Below, in pieces: positions 25,128-33,458 of a DNA stretch of 64,000 nucleotides. The first letter of the stretch is position 1; each line of letters starts with the position of its first letter. Source of the stretch: Alkalimarinus sediminis (GTDB lineage: Bacteria > Pseudomonadota > Gammaproteobacteria > Pseudomonadales > Oleiphilaceae); NCBI RefSeq assembly GCF_026427595.1, contig NZ_CP101527.1, positions 753,001 through 817,000 on the forward strand. The letters run 5' to 3'. Below the pieces are notes generated by a model. The model ran no database searches, was not told the DNA's origin, and saw only the letters and a program-made list of their open reading frames with translations. The translations under genes were made by a program, and so were the position numbers.

Positions 25128-26216
25128 TTATGATTTGGGCGCTAAAGGTGAACGCTTATAACGTTGCTCTCGTGCTTGGTAATCAGGAGTAGGGTGCTTC
25201 CAGTCTTGTAGGTTTGACTCCGCAATTGCTTGCAGTAAATCGATATGCGCTTCGTCTGAGTTAAGGGCAGGAATATAGTTATATTCGCTTCCACCTGCTT
25301 CAATAAAGTAATCACGATTCTCTATCGCGATCTCTTCCAGTGTCTCAAGACAATCAGCAGCAAAGCCGGGGCAAAATACCTGTATGCTTTTAACGCCTTT
25401 AGCAGGGAGTGATTTCAAGGTTTGATCTGTATATGGCTGAAGCCACTCAGCTTTACCAAAGCGAGATTGAAAGCTGGTGATGACTTTGCTTTGGTCTAGC
25501 TCTAATGCTTCAGTCAGTAATCGAGCGGTGACATGACAATGGCAGTAGTAAGGGTCGCCCATTTCTAAATAACGTTTTGGTACCCCGTGGAATGAGAGCA
25601 TTAGCATTTCGGCTTTACCGTGCTCTTGCCAATATGCTTTTATTTTGTCGGCCATCGCTTTTATGTAAAGTGGGTGGTCGTGATAAGACGATACAAAACG
25701 AAGCTCTGGTATCCAGCGTCGGGATTTTAAGTTTAACGCGAGTGCATCAAAGGTTGACCCTGTGGTTGAGCCAGAATATTGAGGATACAAAGGTAAGACC
25801 ACGAGTTTTCTAGCACCCGCTTCAAGCATGGAGTCTACCACACTGTCGATTGACGGATTGCCATAACGCATAGCGTACTCGACTATTACCTCTTCTCCCC
25901 ATGATTTCTGCAGTCTATCTCTTAGTGCAGTGGTTTGATCTTGGGTGTGCCAAAGCAACGGCGAGCCTCGCTCGGTCCAAACTGACTTGTATGCATGAGC
26001 TGATTTTTTAGGACGCACCCGCAGGATAATTCCATGGAGAATCATCAGCCAAACTAAACGAGGAATTTCAACAACACGGGGGTCAGACAAAAACTGTTTA
26101 AGGTAAGTTCTCAGCGCAGGGGTTGTTGGCGCATCTGGTGTACCCAGGTTGGTAATGACAACGCCCACCTTATCTTTTTGCTGATGGCTAAAACTATCTA
26201 AGCCCTTAAATGCCAT
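25128..26216 (-). CDS. hemH: Ferrochelatase HemH
   Basis: 362 residues; inserts Fe2+ into protoporphyrin IX, the last step of haem synthesis, at the inner membrane face. Motifs are VGVVITNLGTPDAPTTPALR (N-terminal), MRYGNPSI, LPLYPQYSGSTTGSTFDAL (about 141-159), the catalytic His in LSFHGVPKRYLEMGDPY, then QSRFGKAEWLQPYTD and PGFAADCLETLEEIAIENR. This is the bacterial protobacterial-type enzyme; there is no C-terminal membrane helix. Upstream lies a possible small membrane ORF and then two initiator tRNA genes. Confidence 0.96.
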   Translation of the reverse strand: MAFKGLDSFSHQQKDKVGVVITNLGTPDAPTTPALRTYLKQFLSDPRVVEIPRLVWLMILHGIILRVRPKKSAHAYKSVWTERGSPLLWHTQDQTTALRDRLQKSWGEEVIVEYAMRYGNPSIDSVVDSMLEAGARKLVVLPLYPQYSGSTTGSTFDALALNLKSRRWIPELRFVSSYHDHPLYIKAMADKIKAYWQEHGKAEMLMLSFHGVPKRYLEMGDPYYCHCHVTARLLTEALELDQSKVITSFQSRFGKAEWLQPYTDQTLKSLPAKGVKSIQVFCPGFAADCLETLEEIAIENRDYFIEAGGSEYNYIPALNSDEAHIDLLQAIAESNLQDWKHPTPDYQAREQRYKRSPLAPKS

Positions 26217-26230
26217 AATAATGATCCTGA

Positions 26231-26377
26231 TTATGTGTTCTCGTAATATGACCTAGATAACCATGCTGGGTCTTTTAAAACGTTGGACATGGCAATATAG
26301 CTACTGATGATGCCTATAACGTATATCGAAAATACAACGATGTAGAGTATACGCAAAGGCATGCATATTGGATTCAT
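26231..26377 (-). CDS. Possible 48-residue membrane protein upstream of hemH
   Basis: From an ATG at 26377 the frame gives MNPICMPLRILYIVVFSIYV, a clean hydrophobic helix, then DPAWLSRSYYENT, and it ends 14 nt before hemH. There is no ribosome-binding site, and the frame stays open upstream with non-protein-like sequence. It could be an unannotated small membrane protein or chance. It occupies most of the 302-bp region between hemH and the first tRNA gene. Confidence 0.28.
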   Translation of the reverse strand: MNPICMPLRILYIVVFSIYVIGIISSYIAMSNVLKDPAWLSRSYYENT

Positions 26378-26518
26378 TCTATTAGTACGAAATGTTTGTC
26401 GCAATAGGGAAGCCTGACGACTCGTCTTAGAATAAACGCTTTTTAGCAGTCGGGGCTGGCGTAGATCAAATTCCAGACGAAAAAAAACCAACTAGATTTC
26501 TCTAATTGGTTTTTTAAT

Positions 26519-26595
<77 letters not shown>

Positions 26596-26668
26596 TCAAT
26601 ACTGGTATTTCAAACTAAATTGTCGTTGAAATTTACAAAAACGACTCTTTGAATCGACTTTCTAAATT

Positions 26669-26745
<77 letters not shown>

Positions 26746-26992
26746 TCAACGTGGGGCGTATACTATAGATGGGTAGTGAATAGGTCAAGTCTTTATTGTA
26801 TCAAGAGTGTAATTGAAAGGGGGATAGAGGGCTGTTAAAGAAATAATTGACCAACATTATTTCTGATACACGAACTATACAACCTAAATGCTGAAAATAG
26901 TTCTATTTTGGTTTAGGCTAAACAGGTTTTATGATTAATAAAAATAATATTGATGTTCTAAAAATGAGTTAACACTCAGAGATATAGCCCTT

Positions 26993-28051
26993 ATGCCGAC
27001 TGTTGAAGAGCTGATTGATCGAGCGAGAAAAAACGAAGAGATAGCTCGTCGCTTGTTTGATATTGAAGTGCAGATAATGAATATCGGGCACTGTTCTGAT
27101 TTTTTTGATCAGCTACTAACGCTTGTAGCTGAAAAATTCAATATTGAACATGTATGGGTTTCACTGACAGATTCACCTATCAATGATCATATTCTCAGGT
27201 CAATTTGTGGTGATAGAGAGCAAGAGCAGAGCTCAGCGCTGCATGTGATGGCCACTATGGATTTTCTTCAGGCTACACAGAGCAGCAGAGAGCCGATTTT
27301 GATAAACGATGGTTTTAAAAAGTATCGTTACCTGATTCCTCAGGCGGTTTATCCCAAGCTAGGGTCGATGGCGATTCTGCCCCTTGTTGTGGATGGCAAA
27401 ATAATTGGTAGTCTTAACCTGGGGGATAATTCTCCTGATCGTTATGAACCGTCGAAAGATAGCTTCTTTTTAAAACAGTTAGCGGTAAAAGCGTCTATTT
27501 CACTTGCGGGTGTGTCTATTCGTGAAAAAATCAGTTTTTTAGCCACCCGTGACCCACTTACACTATTACGCAATCGTCGCGAAATGGAAGAGTCTCTCGA
27601 GCGGGAGTTAAGCCGCAGTCGCCGCCATCATGACCCACTGGCACTTGTTTTTATTGATTGTGATGACTTCAAGTTGGTCAACGATACCTATGGGCATGAT
27701 TGTGGTGATCTGTATCTTAAATATGTTGCTAACAAACTCATAGATATGACCCGTAAAGGGGATATGGTCTTTCGCTTTGCCGGTGATGAATTTGTGCTAG
27801 TGTTACCGAATCAGAATACCGCAGATGCCGAAATGATAGCGGGTCGTATCAAAGATCACCTTTCTGCATCGCCGCTGATGTATCGAGGTTTACAAGTTTC
27901 GGTATCGATTAGCTATGGGTCTATCTCGACAGATCAACTAGTAGAGCCAACCCATAAAACGTTGCTCAAAGCGGCTGATGAAAAACTCTATCAGATGAAA
28001 AAACACAAACCGCCCCGTTGTTCGTTGATTGAGGCATTTGATCTCCACTAG
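26993..28051 (+). CDS. GAF-GGDEF diguanylate cyclase
   Basis: 352 residues, ATG 26993, no clear ribosome-binding site. The N-terminal 165 residues are a GAF-like domain (LTLVAEKFNIEHVWVSLTDS, then LGSMAILPLVVDGKIIGSLNLG), a cytoplasmic small-molecule sensor fold also similar to DUF484. The GGDEF domain (about 185-345) has the variant active site AGDEF with the I-site RKGD five residues before it. AGDEF proteins can still make c-di-GMP. The remaining metal and guanine positions (FIDCDDFKLVNDTYGHDCGD) look intact, so it is likely active. No membrane helix. Confidence 0.9.
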   Translation: MPTVEELIDRARKNEEIARRLFDIEVQIMNIGHCSDFFDQLLTLVAEKFNIEHVWVSLTDSPINDHILRSICGDREQEQSSALHVMATMDFLQATQSSREPILINDGFKKYRYLIPQAVYPKLGSMAILPLVVDGKIIGSLNLGDNSPDRYEPSKDSFFLKQLAVKASISLAGVSIREKISFLATRDPLTLLRNRREMEESLERELSRSRRHHDPLALVFIDCDDFKLVNDTYGHDCGDLYLKYVANKLIDMTRKGDMVFRFAGDEFVLVLPNQNTADAEMIAGRIKDHLSASPLMYRGLQVSVSISYGSISTDQLVEPTHKTLLKAADEKLYQMKKHKPPRCSLIEAFDLH

Positions 28052-28079
28052 TTATACTTGCGACAGTTATACTTGCGAC
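28050..28079 (+). repeat. 15-bp tandem duplication at the cyclase stop codon
   Basis: AGTTATACTTGCGAC is present twice, at 28050-28064 and 28065-28079, with only the last base differing beyond. The copy boundary falls within the TAG stop (28049-28051). Confidence 0.92.
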
Positions 28080-28112
28080 TCCCTAAAGAGATTTGCCTAT
28101 TTGGGCGTATGC

Positions 28113-29123
28113 TTAACGCTCACCTTGTCGGTATGCACCTGGCGTTAACCCTGTCCATTTCTTGAAAGCTCTATGAAAGGTACTTGGCTCTGTAAAGCCA
28201 ACGAGTTCGGCTATTTCGTTAATGGAAAAGTCTTGGCGGCTTAGATGGTAGATTGATTGATCTCGTCTGATATTGTCTTTGATCTCTTGGTAGGAGGTGT
28301 TTTCTTCTTTAAGGCGTCTTCTTAGGGTCTGGGGGCTTAAATTAAGCACTGAAGCGATGCTTTCAAAGTCAGGTAACTCATCTCTGAGGTTACGACCTAT
28401 TCGCTGCCTTATTTGACTGGTAAAACTATTATAGTCATCAGGCTTGCCGAGAAGGTTGGCAGGTGAAGATTTTAAAAACTCTTTTAATTCGGGCTCGTCG
28501 CGAATGACGCCTTCAGCCAAGTAGCGAGAATTAAAGGTCAGTTGTGTATGGGGTTGGTCAAACGACAAAGGGCAGTGGAATAGATGTTTATACTCATCTG
28601 CATGGGCAGGTTTTGGGTAGTTAAATGCTACTTGGTCTAGCACAATTCGTTTGCCTGTAAGCCAGCATGAAAAACGATGCCATATAACCAGCAAACTCTC
28701 TTGTAAAAAATGGTAGGGGTCATCGAGAGGCTCTTCAAATGCAACGGTCAGGTGGGATTGATTACCACTTTGGCTTAGCGTCATAGACACAGGTTTTTGG
28801 AATAAATTATAAAATGCATCTGCACGCTTATATACGCTTTCGAGAGTGTTGCAATGTATGGTGAGGTAACACATGGTTGCGAAGGTGCCGGGTTTGCTTT
28901 TGCAGCTGGCAAAGCCCATATACTCATCTTGCATGGTGTTCCATATTACCTGCATAAGGTGAGTGTATTGTTTGCCTGTAACTCTCGCGCCTGACTGTTG
29001 CATTAGGTCAGGCTCAATCCCGGCCTGTATTAATATCTCTTTGGTGTTGAAACCTTCCTTGTCAGCGCCGCTTAATGCGGCTTTAACGAAATGCTCTGAA
29101 ACAGTTAGCTTGGCCATATCCAC
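28113..29123 (-). CDS. AraC family transcriptional regulator
   Basis: 336 residues. N-terminal arabinose-binding-like (Arabinose_bd/DUF-type) domain, about 1-225, with the pattern MAKLTVSEHFVKAALSGAD and CYLTIHCNTLESVYKRADAF. C-terminal AraC DNA-binding domain (about 235-330) with two helix-turn-helix motifs: SIASVLNLSPQTLRRRLKEE and FSINEIAELVGFTEPSTFHRAFKKWTGLTPGAYR. Many relatives control lipid, ether or CoA-metabolic genes. Divergent from the CoA-transferase gene; a palindrome lies in the shared region. A second AraC gene (30466) lies on the other side of that gene. Confidence 0.92.
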   Translation of the reverse strand: MDMAKLTVSEHFVKAALSGADKEGFNTKEILIQAGIEPDLMQQSGARVTGKQYTHLMQVIWNTMQDEYMGFASCKSKPGTFATMCYLTIHCNTLESVYKRADAFYNLFQKPVSMTLSQSGNQSHLTVAFEEPLDDPYHFLQESLLVIWHRFSCWLTGKRIVLDQVAFNYPKPAHADEYKHLFHCPLSFDQPHTQLTFNSRYLAEGVIRDEPELKEFLKSSPANLLGKPDDYNSFTSQIRQRIGRNLRDELPDFESIASVLNLSPQTLRRRLKEENTSYQEIKDNIRRDQSIYHLSRQDFSINEIAELVGFTEPSTFHRAFKKWTGLTPGAYRQGER

Positions 29124-29165
29124 CCTGGTTAATGCCTGCTCGAAAATAAACGATTTACATCATCT

Positions 29166-29185
29166 TACTGAGTAATCACTCAGTA
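29166..29185. promoter_or_regulatory. 8-bp inverted repeat, candidate operator
   Basis: TACTGAGT, 4-nt spacer AATC, ACTCAGTA; a perfect symmetric site in the 160-bp region between the divergent AraC and CoA-transferase genes. Such symmetry suits a dimeric repressor (TetR- or GntR-like) rather than AraC, which prefers direct repeats, so the binding protein is not identified. Confidence 0.5.
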
Positions 29186-29287
29186 TGGCAAATAATGCTA
29201 CTACAAATGTCGTTATTTAACATTGAAGGGGTCACACTACGACCTTAAGATGAAGTATAAAAATATACAGAATAGATGGAGCCCACC

Positions 29288-30469
29288 ATGTCAGGACCAC
29301 TTAAATCTCTAAAAATACTCGATTTTTCAACACTGTTACCGGGTCCTTATGCGTCTATGATGCTGGCAGATATGGGGGCTGATGTATTGCGTATTGAGTC
29401 GCCAACGAGGTTTGACTTAGTTCGATTTTTACCCCCTATGGATGGTGCTACTTCTGCTAGCCATGCTTTTTTGAATAGAGGAAAGCGCTCACTGGCGTTA
29501 GATTTAAAGAAGCAGGGAGCGGTTGATATCATTAAAAAGCTGATTAGTGAATATGATGTGGTGTTGGAACAGTTTCGCCCCGGCGTTATGGAACGTTTAG
29601 GGCTTGGCTACTCTGTGCTGTCTGAGATAAACCCGTCTTTAATTTACTGTTCGATTACTGGGTATGGGCAAACGGGCCCATACAAGCAGCGGGCAGGGCA
29701 TGATATTAACTACTTGGCCCTAGCGGGTGTGTCTGGTTATAGCGGTCGAAAGGAGCAGGGGCCTCCTCCCCTTGGCATTCAAGTGGCTGATGTTGCAGGT
29801 GGCTCTCATCATGCGGTAATGGGGGTGTTGGCTGCGGTCATTCATCGGCAGCAGACAGGTGAAGGGCAGTTTGTTGATATCAGCATGACTGATGCAGCGT
29901 TTGCAATGAATGGTATGTCTGGTGCCGGCTATCTTGCTGCGGGTGTGGAGCCTCAAACTGAAGAAGGGGTGCTAAATGGCGGTAGTTTTTATGACTATTA
30001 TGAAACCAAAGATCACCGTTATCTGGCCGTTGGGGGGTTAGAACCGGCCTTTATGACGGCTTTGTGTGATGTGTTAGAGCGGCCCGACTTGGTGAGTATT
30101 GGCCTTAGTCAAAAGCAAAAAGACCAACAGGAGTTCAAGTCATTTTTGACCTCCTGCTTTAAGCAGCATGATTACCAACACTGGTTGGAGGTATTTAAGC
30201 AAGTGGATGCCTGTGTTGAGCCTGTGTTGAGCTTTGCCGAGTCTGCTCAGCACCCACAACTACGAGCACGAGATATGGTGATTGAAGTAGCACGCCCCGA
30301 TGGCTCGATGCAGCAACAAATTGGCCACCCCATCAAATTCTCTGCTACCCAGTGTGAGTCAGCTTATATTGGCGGGGGGGTAGGACAGCATACGGATGAA
30401 GTGCTGTTAGAACAGGGGTTTTCAGAGGCAGACATTAAGCAATATCGAGAGCAAAAGCTTTTTGGTTAG
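29288..30469 (+). CDS. CaiB/BaiF family CoA-transferase
   Basis: 393 residues from ATG 29288 (GGAG 6 nt upstream; an ATG four codons earlier overlaps that site). Transfers CoA between carboxylic acids (class III). Signatures are LKILDFSTLLPGPYASMMLAD, GADVLRIESP, RGKRSLALDLKK, EQFRPGVMERLGLGY, ITGYGQTGPY and the active-site aspartate region VDISMTDAAFAMNG. The 3' end overlaps the opposite AraC gene by 4 nt. It is located between two AraC regulators; substrate not predictable (alpha-methylacyl-CoA racemases belong to the same family). Confidence 0.92.
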   Translation: MSGPLKSLKILDFSTLLPGPYASMMLADMGADVLRIESPTRFDLVRFLPPMDGATSASHAFLNRGKRSLALDLKKQGAVDIIKKLISEYDVVLEQFRPGVMERLGLGYSVLSEINPSLIYCSITGYGQTGPYKQRAGHDINYLALAGVSGYSGRKEQGPPPLGIQVADVAGGSHHAVMGVLAAVIHRQQTGEGQFVDISMTDAAFAMNGMSGAGYLAAGVEPQTEEGVLNGGSFYDYYETKDHRYLAVGGLEPAFMTALCDVLERPDLVSIGLSQKQKDQQEFKSFLTSCFKQHDYQHWLEVFKQVDACVEPVLSFAESAQHPQLRARDMVIEVARPDGSMQQQIGHPIKFSATQCESAYIGGGVGQHTDEVLLEQGFSEADIKQYREQKLFG

Positions 30470-31500
30470 CTTTGCTCTCGGTATTCACCGGGTGTTTTAC
30501 CTGTCCAGGTTTTAAAGCTGCGGTGGAACGAACGCGCTTCAGTAAAACCGAGTCGAACAGCGATCTCTTGTAGCGGTAGTTGGCTGTTTTTAAGATAGTC
30601 TTCAGCGAGTTCCTGTCTAACTTCATCAAGTATCTGCTGATAACTGGCAGATGCTTGTTGTAGTTTTCGTTGCAGTGTTCGAGCGTTCATACCCATCAGT
30701 TCCGCGACCATATCTTTGCGGGATACGCCTTGTTTTAACTGTGATCGAATGGCATTTTTTACTCGGGTATAGAGTCTTTCTGAATCATCTGAAAGTATAG
30801 ATATCTGAGAGGATGCATGCTCCTCAAGTGTTTTTCGAAGAGATTGATTGGGTTGCCGTAAAGGGGTATCCATGTACTGCTGGTTGATCACTAGGCAGCT
30901 TAAGGGTTGGTCAAATATTACTTTGCAGCGAAACAACTTTTCATAGGCTTCAATCAGATTAGCCGCCGGCTTTTCGTGCTCTAAGCGCACTTCTAATGGA
31001 CCTTCTTCAATGTTAGCTAGCCAGCGGCTGTAATTGCACCAAGAGGCGAGTACATTGTCGATCATATGCTGACGAACGATTGGGTCGGTGTAGGCGCAGT
31101 TCCAAGTGATCAGAAAACGCTCTTCATTATTCTCATCATTTCTTTCGGTGCCGATGGTTGTGACGCCCATATCACCGACTAACTTCTCATAAGGAATAAC
31201 GCGATCGATGGCCTCTTTTAGGGTCGAACAGCTCATAGAAATATAGCCTAAAACACTATAAGAACCAGGTTGCACATAATTGCCTGATTTTAGCCCGAGT
31301 AACGGATCGTTGGATTGATCAATAAGGCTTCTGATAAGTTTTTGAAACTGTTCGCCAGTAATACGTTCGTTTTCTTTAGAAATGAGTGCGGGTGACAAGC
31401 CGGCTGCATGAAGTGTGGTGGGAATAGATAACCCGGTGTCTTCTGCATAACGAAGATATTGTTGTATTGCCGGAACCGATGCGAACCCTAAATGCTTCAT
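30466..31500 (-). CDS. AraC family transcriptional regulator of the AGPS-like operon (probable)
   Basis: 344 residues. Same type as the other AraC protein here: N-terminal Arabinose_bd-like domain and C-terminal AraC HTH pair (MVAELMGMNARTLQRKLQQA and LPLQEIAVRLGFTEARSFHRSFKTWTGKTPGEYR). Divergent from the AGPS-like gene at 31770 across 269 bp, and its 3' end overlaps the CoA-transferase stop by 4 nt. The divergent layout suggests that it controls the AGPS-GlpD-FGGY operon. Confidence 0.9.
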   Translation of the reverse strand: MKHLGFASVPAIQQYLRYAEDTGLSIPTTLHAAGLSPALISKENERITGEQFQKLIRSLIDQSNDPLLGLKSGNYVQPGSYSVLGYISMSCSTLKEAIDRVIPYEKLVGDMGVTTIGTERNDENNEERFLITWNCAYTDPIVRQHMIDNVLASWCNYSRWLANIEEGPLEVRLEHEKPAANLIEAYEKLFRCKVIFDQPLSCLVINQQYMDTPLRQPNQSLRKTLEEHASSQISILSDDSERLYTRVKNAIRSQLKQGVSRKDMVAELMGMNARTLQRKLQQASASYQQILDEVRQELAEDYLKNSQLPLQEIAVRLGFTEARSFHRSFKTWTGKTPGEYREQS

Positions 31501-31769
31501 TTAACTGATTGATCTCTATTATTTTTTGTATTAATGCCACGACTGTTTGGTAGTGCTAGCATTGAAGTAACTTGTAAGTTGATGAGTGCTGGCTCTTAAT
31601 CAGTGGCTTAATTTGATGCTTGAGTTGTCGCCATAGGTCACTGACTGGAAAACTATTATCTATAGTATGTCCCACCATCACAAGTATATTTATTGATCGT
31701 CAAATAATTCTTAAATCGATCAAAATATCCATTAATTGAATTTATAAGAGTGTTATAAGGGGAAAGGTT

Positions 31770-33371
31770 ATGCGTCGTTGGAATGGTTGGGGTGATGAAG
31801 CAAATAGTATGGATTTACCACCTACAGCGGATAATTTCTTAACTGAGCGAGTAGGTACAGCAACACCTTTACCGAATATTACGTTGGAAGACGCTGTGGC
31901 CAAAGTGCCTGCCTCCCGTCTTCCGGCGCATCCGCTGATTGTAACTGCTGAAGAAGATCGTGTGAGGCATGCTCGTGGGCAGAGCTTGCCTGATCTATTT
32001 GCTACACGCAGCGGCGACTTTGGTGTTTTTCCGGATGGGGTTGCTTATCCTGAAACCAGCGATCAAGTAGCAGAGCTGCTTAAATTCTGCAGTGAAAAAG
32101 ATGTTCTGGTAATACCTTATGGTGGCGGCACAAGTGTTGTTGGCCATGTTAATCCTTTTCAGTCAGAGAAGCCTATTCTGACGATTGATATGGGGCGAAT
32201 GAACCGCTTAATGGATCTTGATGAAGAGAGTCAGATTGCAACATTTGGTGCGGGTACTCCTGGCCCTCAGGTTGAAGCTCAGCTGCATGCAAGAGGTTAT
32301 ACACTAGGTCACTTTCCCCAATCGTTTGAATTAGCGACTTTAGGTGGCTGGGTGGCGAGCCGTTCGAGTGGTCAGCAGTCCTTACGTTATGGTCGTATTG
32401 AACAGCTATTTGCGGGTGGTCGAATGGAAACGCCAAAAGGACGTTTAGATATTCCTACATTTCCAGCCTCCTCTGCCGGGCCTGATATTCGCGAGATGGT
32501 GCTCGGTTCAGAAGGGCGCATGGGAATTATTAGCGAAGTTAAAGTTCGTGTTTCTAAATTGGCTGATCAAGAAAACTTCTATGTGATTTTCTTCCCCGAT
32601 TGGTCTAAAGCCAAAAATGCAGCTAAGGCGCTGGTACAGTCCCGTATCCAGTTATCAATGTTGCGTTTAAGTAATGCGATTGAAACCGAAACTCAGTTGG
32701 CATTGGCAGGTCATGAGCTGCAGATCGCATTAATGGAAAAGGCCTTATCCTTCAGGGGCGCATCTACTGGCAAGTGTATGATGACGCTAGGGCTAACGGG
32801 CTCTAAAGATCAGTGTAAGGCCTCTCTTGCTCAACTCAAGAAAATCACCAAGTCTTTCAATGGCGTATACACCGGCACGATGCTAGGGAAACGCTGGGAA
32901 GAGAAGCGATTTACAATGCCTTATCTGCGAGAGGCATTATGGGATAAAGGCTATGCCGTCGACACTCTTGAAACCGCTACCAATTGGGAGAATGTTGATA
33001 CCCTACTAAACAAAATGGAGGAGAGTCTCCGCACTGCACTTAACAGCGAAAACGAAAAGGTGCACGTATTTACTCACTTATCTCATTTTTATGGTCAGGG
33101 CTGTAGTATCTATACCACTTATGTTTACCGAACGGCAGACAGCTATGAGAAAACTCTTGATCGTTGGGCCAAGCTTAAACACTCAACCTCTGAGGTGATT
33201 GTTAATAATGGCGGTACGATTAGTCACCAACACGGTGTTGGTAAAGACCATGCTCCATTCTTGCCGGTTGAGAAAGGGGAGTTGGGGATCTTTGCGATCA
33301 GAACCTTATGTGATGCATTTGACCCTGAAAAAAGAATGAACCCAGGTACATTGCTAGTTGATGACAAATAG
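31770..33371 (+). CDS. FAD-binding oxidase related to alkyl-dihydroxyacetonephosphate synthase (AGPS)
   Basis: 533 residues, ATG 31770 with AGGGGAAAGG upstream. PCMH-type FAD domain (about 90-270) with FPDGVAYPETSDQVAELLKF, VIPYGGGTSVVGHV, YTLGHFPQSFELATLGGWV and GPDIREMVLGSEGRMGIISE; the C-terminal FAD-oxidase_C domain ends GGTISHQHGVGKDHAPFL. These are AGPS signatures, including GHxPxSxExxTxGGWVxxR. AGPS exchanges the acyl group of 1-acyl-DHAP for a fatty alcohol, making an ether bond. The HHHG of AGPS is HQHG here, so the exact chemistry may differ (glycolate- or lactate-oxidase-like is the alternative). First gene of a three-gene operon. Confidence 0.85.
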   Translation: MRRWNGWGDEANSMDLPPTADNFLTERVGTATPLPNITLEDAVAKVPASRLPAHPLIVTAEEDRVRHARGQSLPDLFATRSGDFGVFPDGVAYPETSDQVAELLKFCSEKDVLVIPYGGGTSVVGHVNPFQSEKPILTIDMGRMNRLMDLDEESQIATFGAGTPGPQVEAQLHARGYTLGHFPQSFELATLGGWVASRSSGQQSLRYGRIEQLFAGGRMETPKGRLDIPTFPASSAGPDIREMVLGSEGRMGIISEVKVRVSKLADQENFYVIFFPDWSKAKNAAKALVQSRIQLSMLRLSNAIETETQLALAGHELQIALMEKALSFRGASTGKCMMTLGLTGSKDQCKASLAQLKKITKSFNGVYTGTMLGKRWEEKRFTMPYLREALWDKGYAVDTLETATNWENVDTLLNKMEESLRTALNSENEKVHVFTHLSHFYGQGCSIYTTYVYRTADSYEKTLDRWAKLKHSTSEVIVNNGGTISHQHGVGKDHAPFLPVEKGELGIFAIRTLCDAFDPEKRMNPGTLLVDDK

Positions 33372-33390
33372 TTAGCGGCAAAAGGGTGCT

Positions 33391-33423
33391 GCAACCATTC
33401 GCCGTCGCAGGTTGAGTGGTTGC
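33391..33423 (+). other. 7-bp hairpin followed by T-run in the operon spacer
   Basis: GCAACCA (33391-33397) pairs with TGGTTGC (33417-33423), with TTTTG after it, in the 87-bp gap between the AGPS-like and GlpD-like genes. It is a weak, possibly partial terminator, but operon reading through it is likely, because the next gene has a good ribosome-binding site and the same direction. Confidence 0.4.
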
Positions 33424-33458
33424 TTTTGTCATGATGGGTGTGTTCTTTGGAGAAAAGC

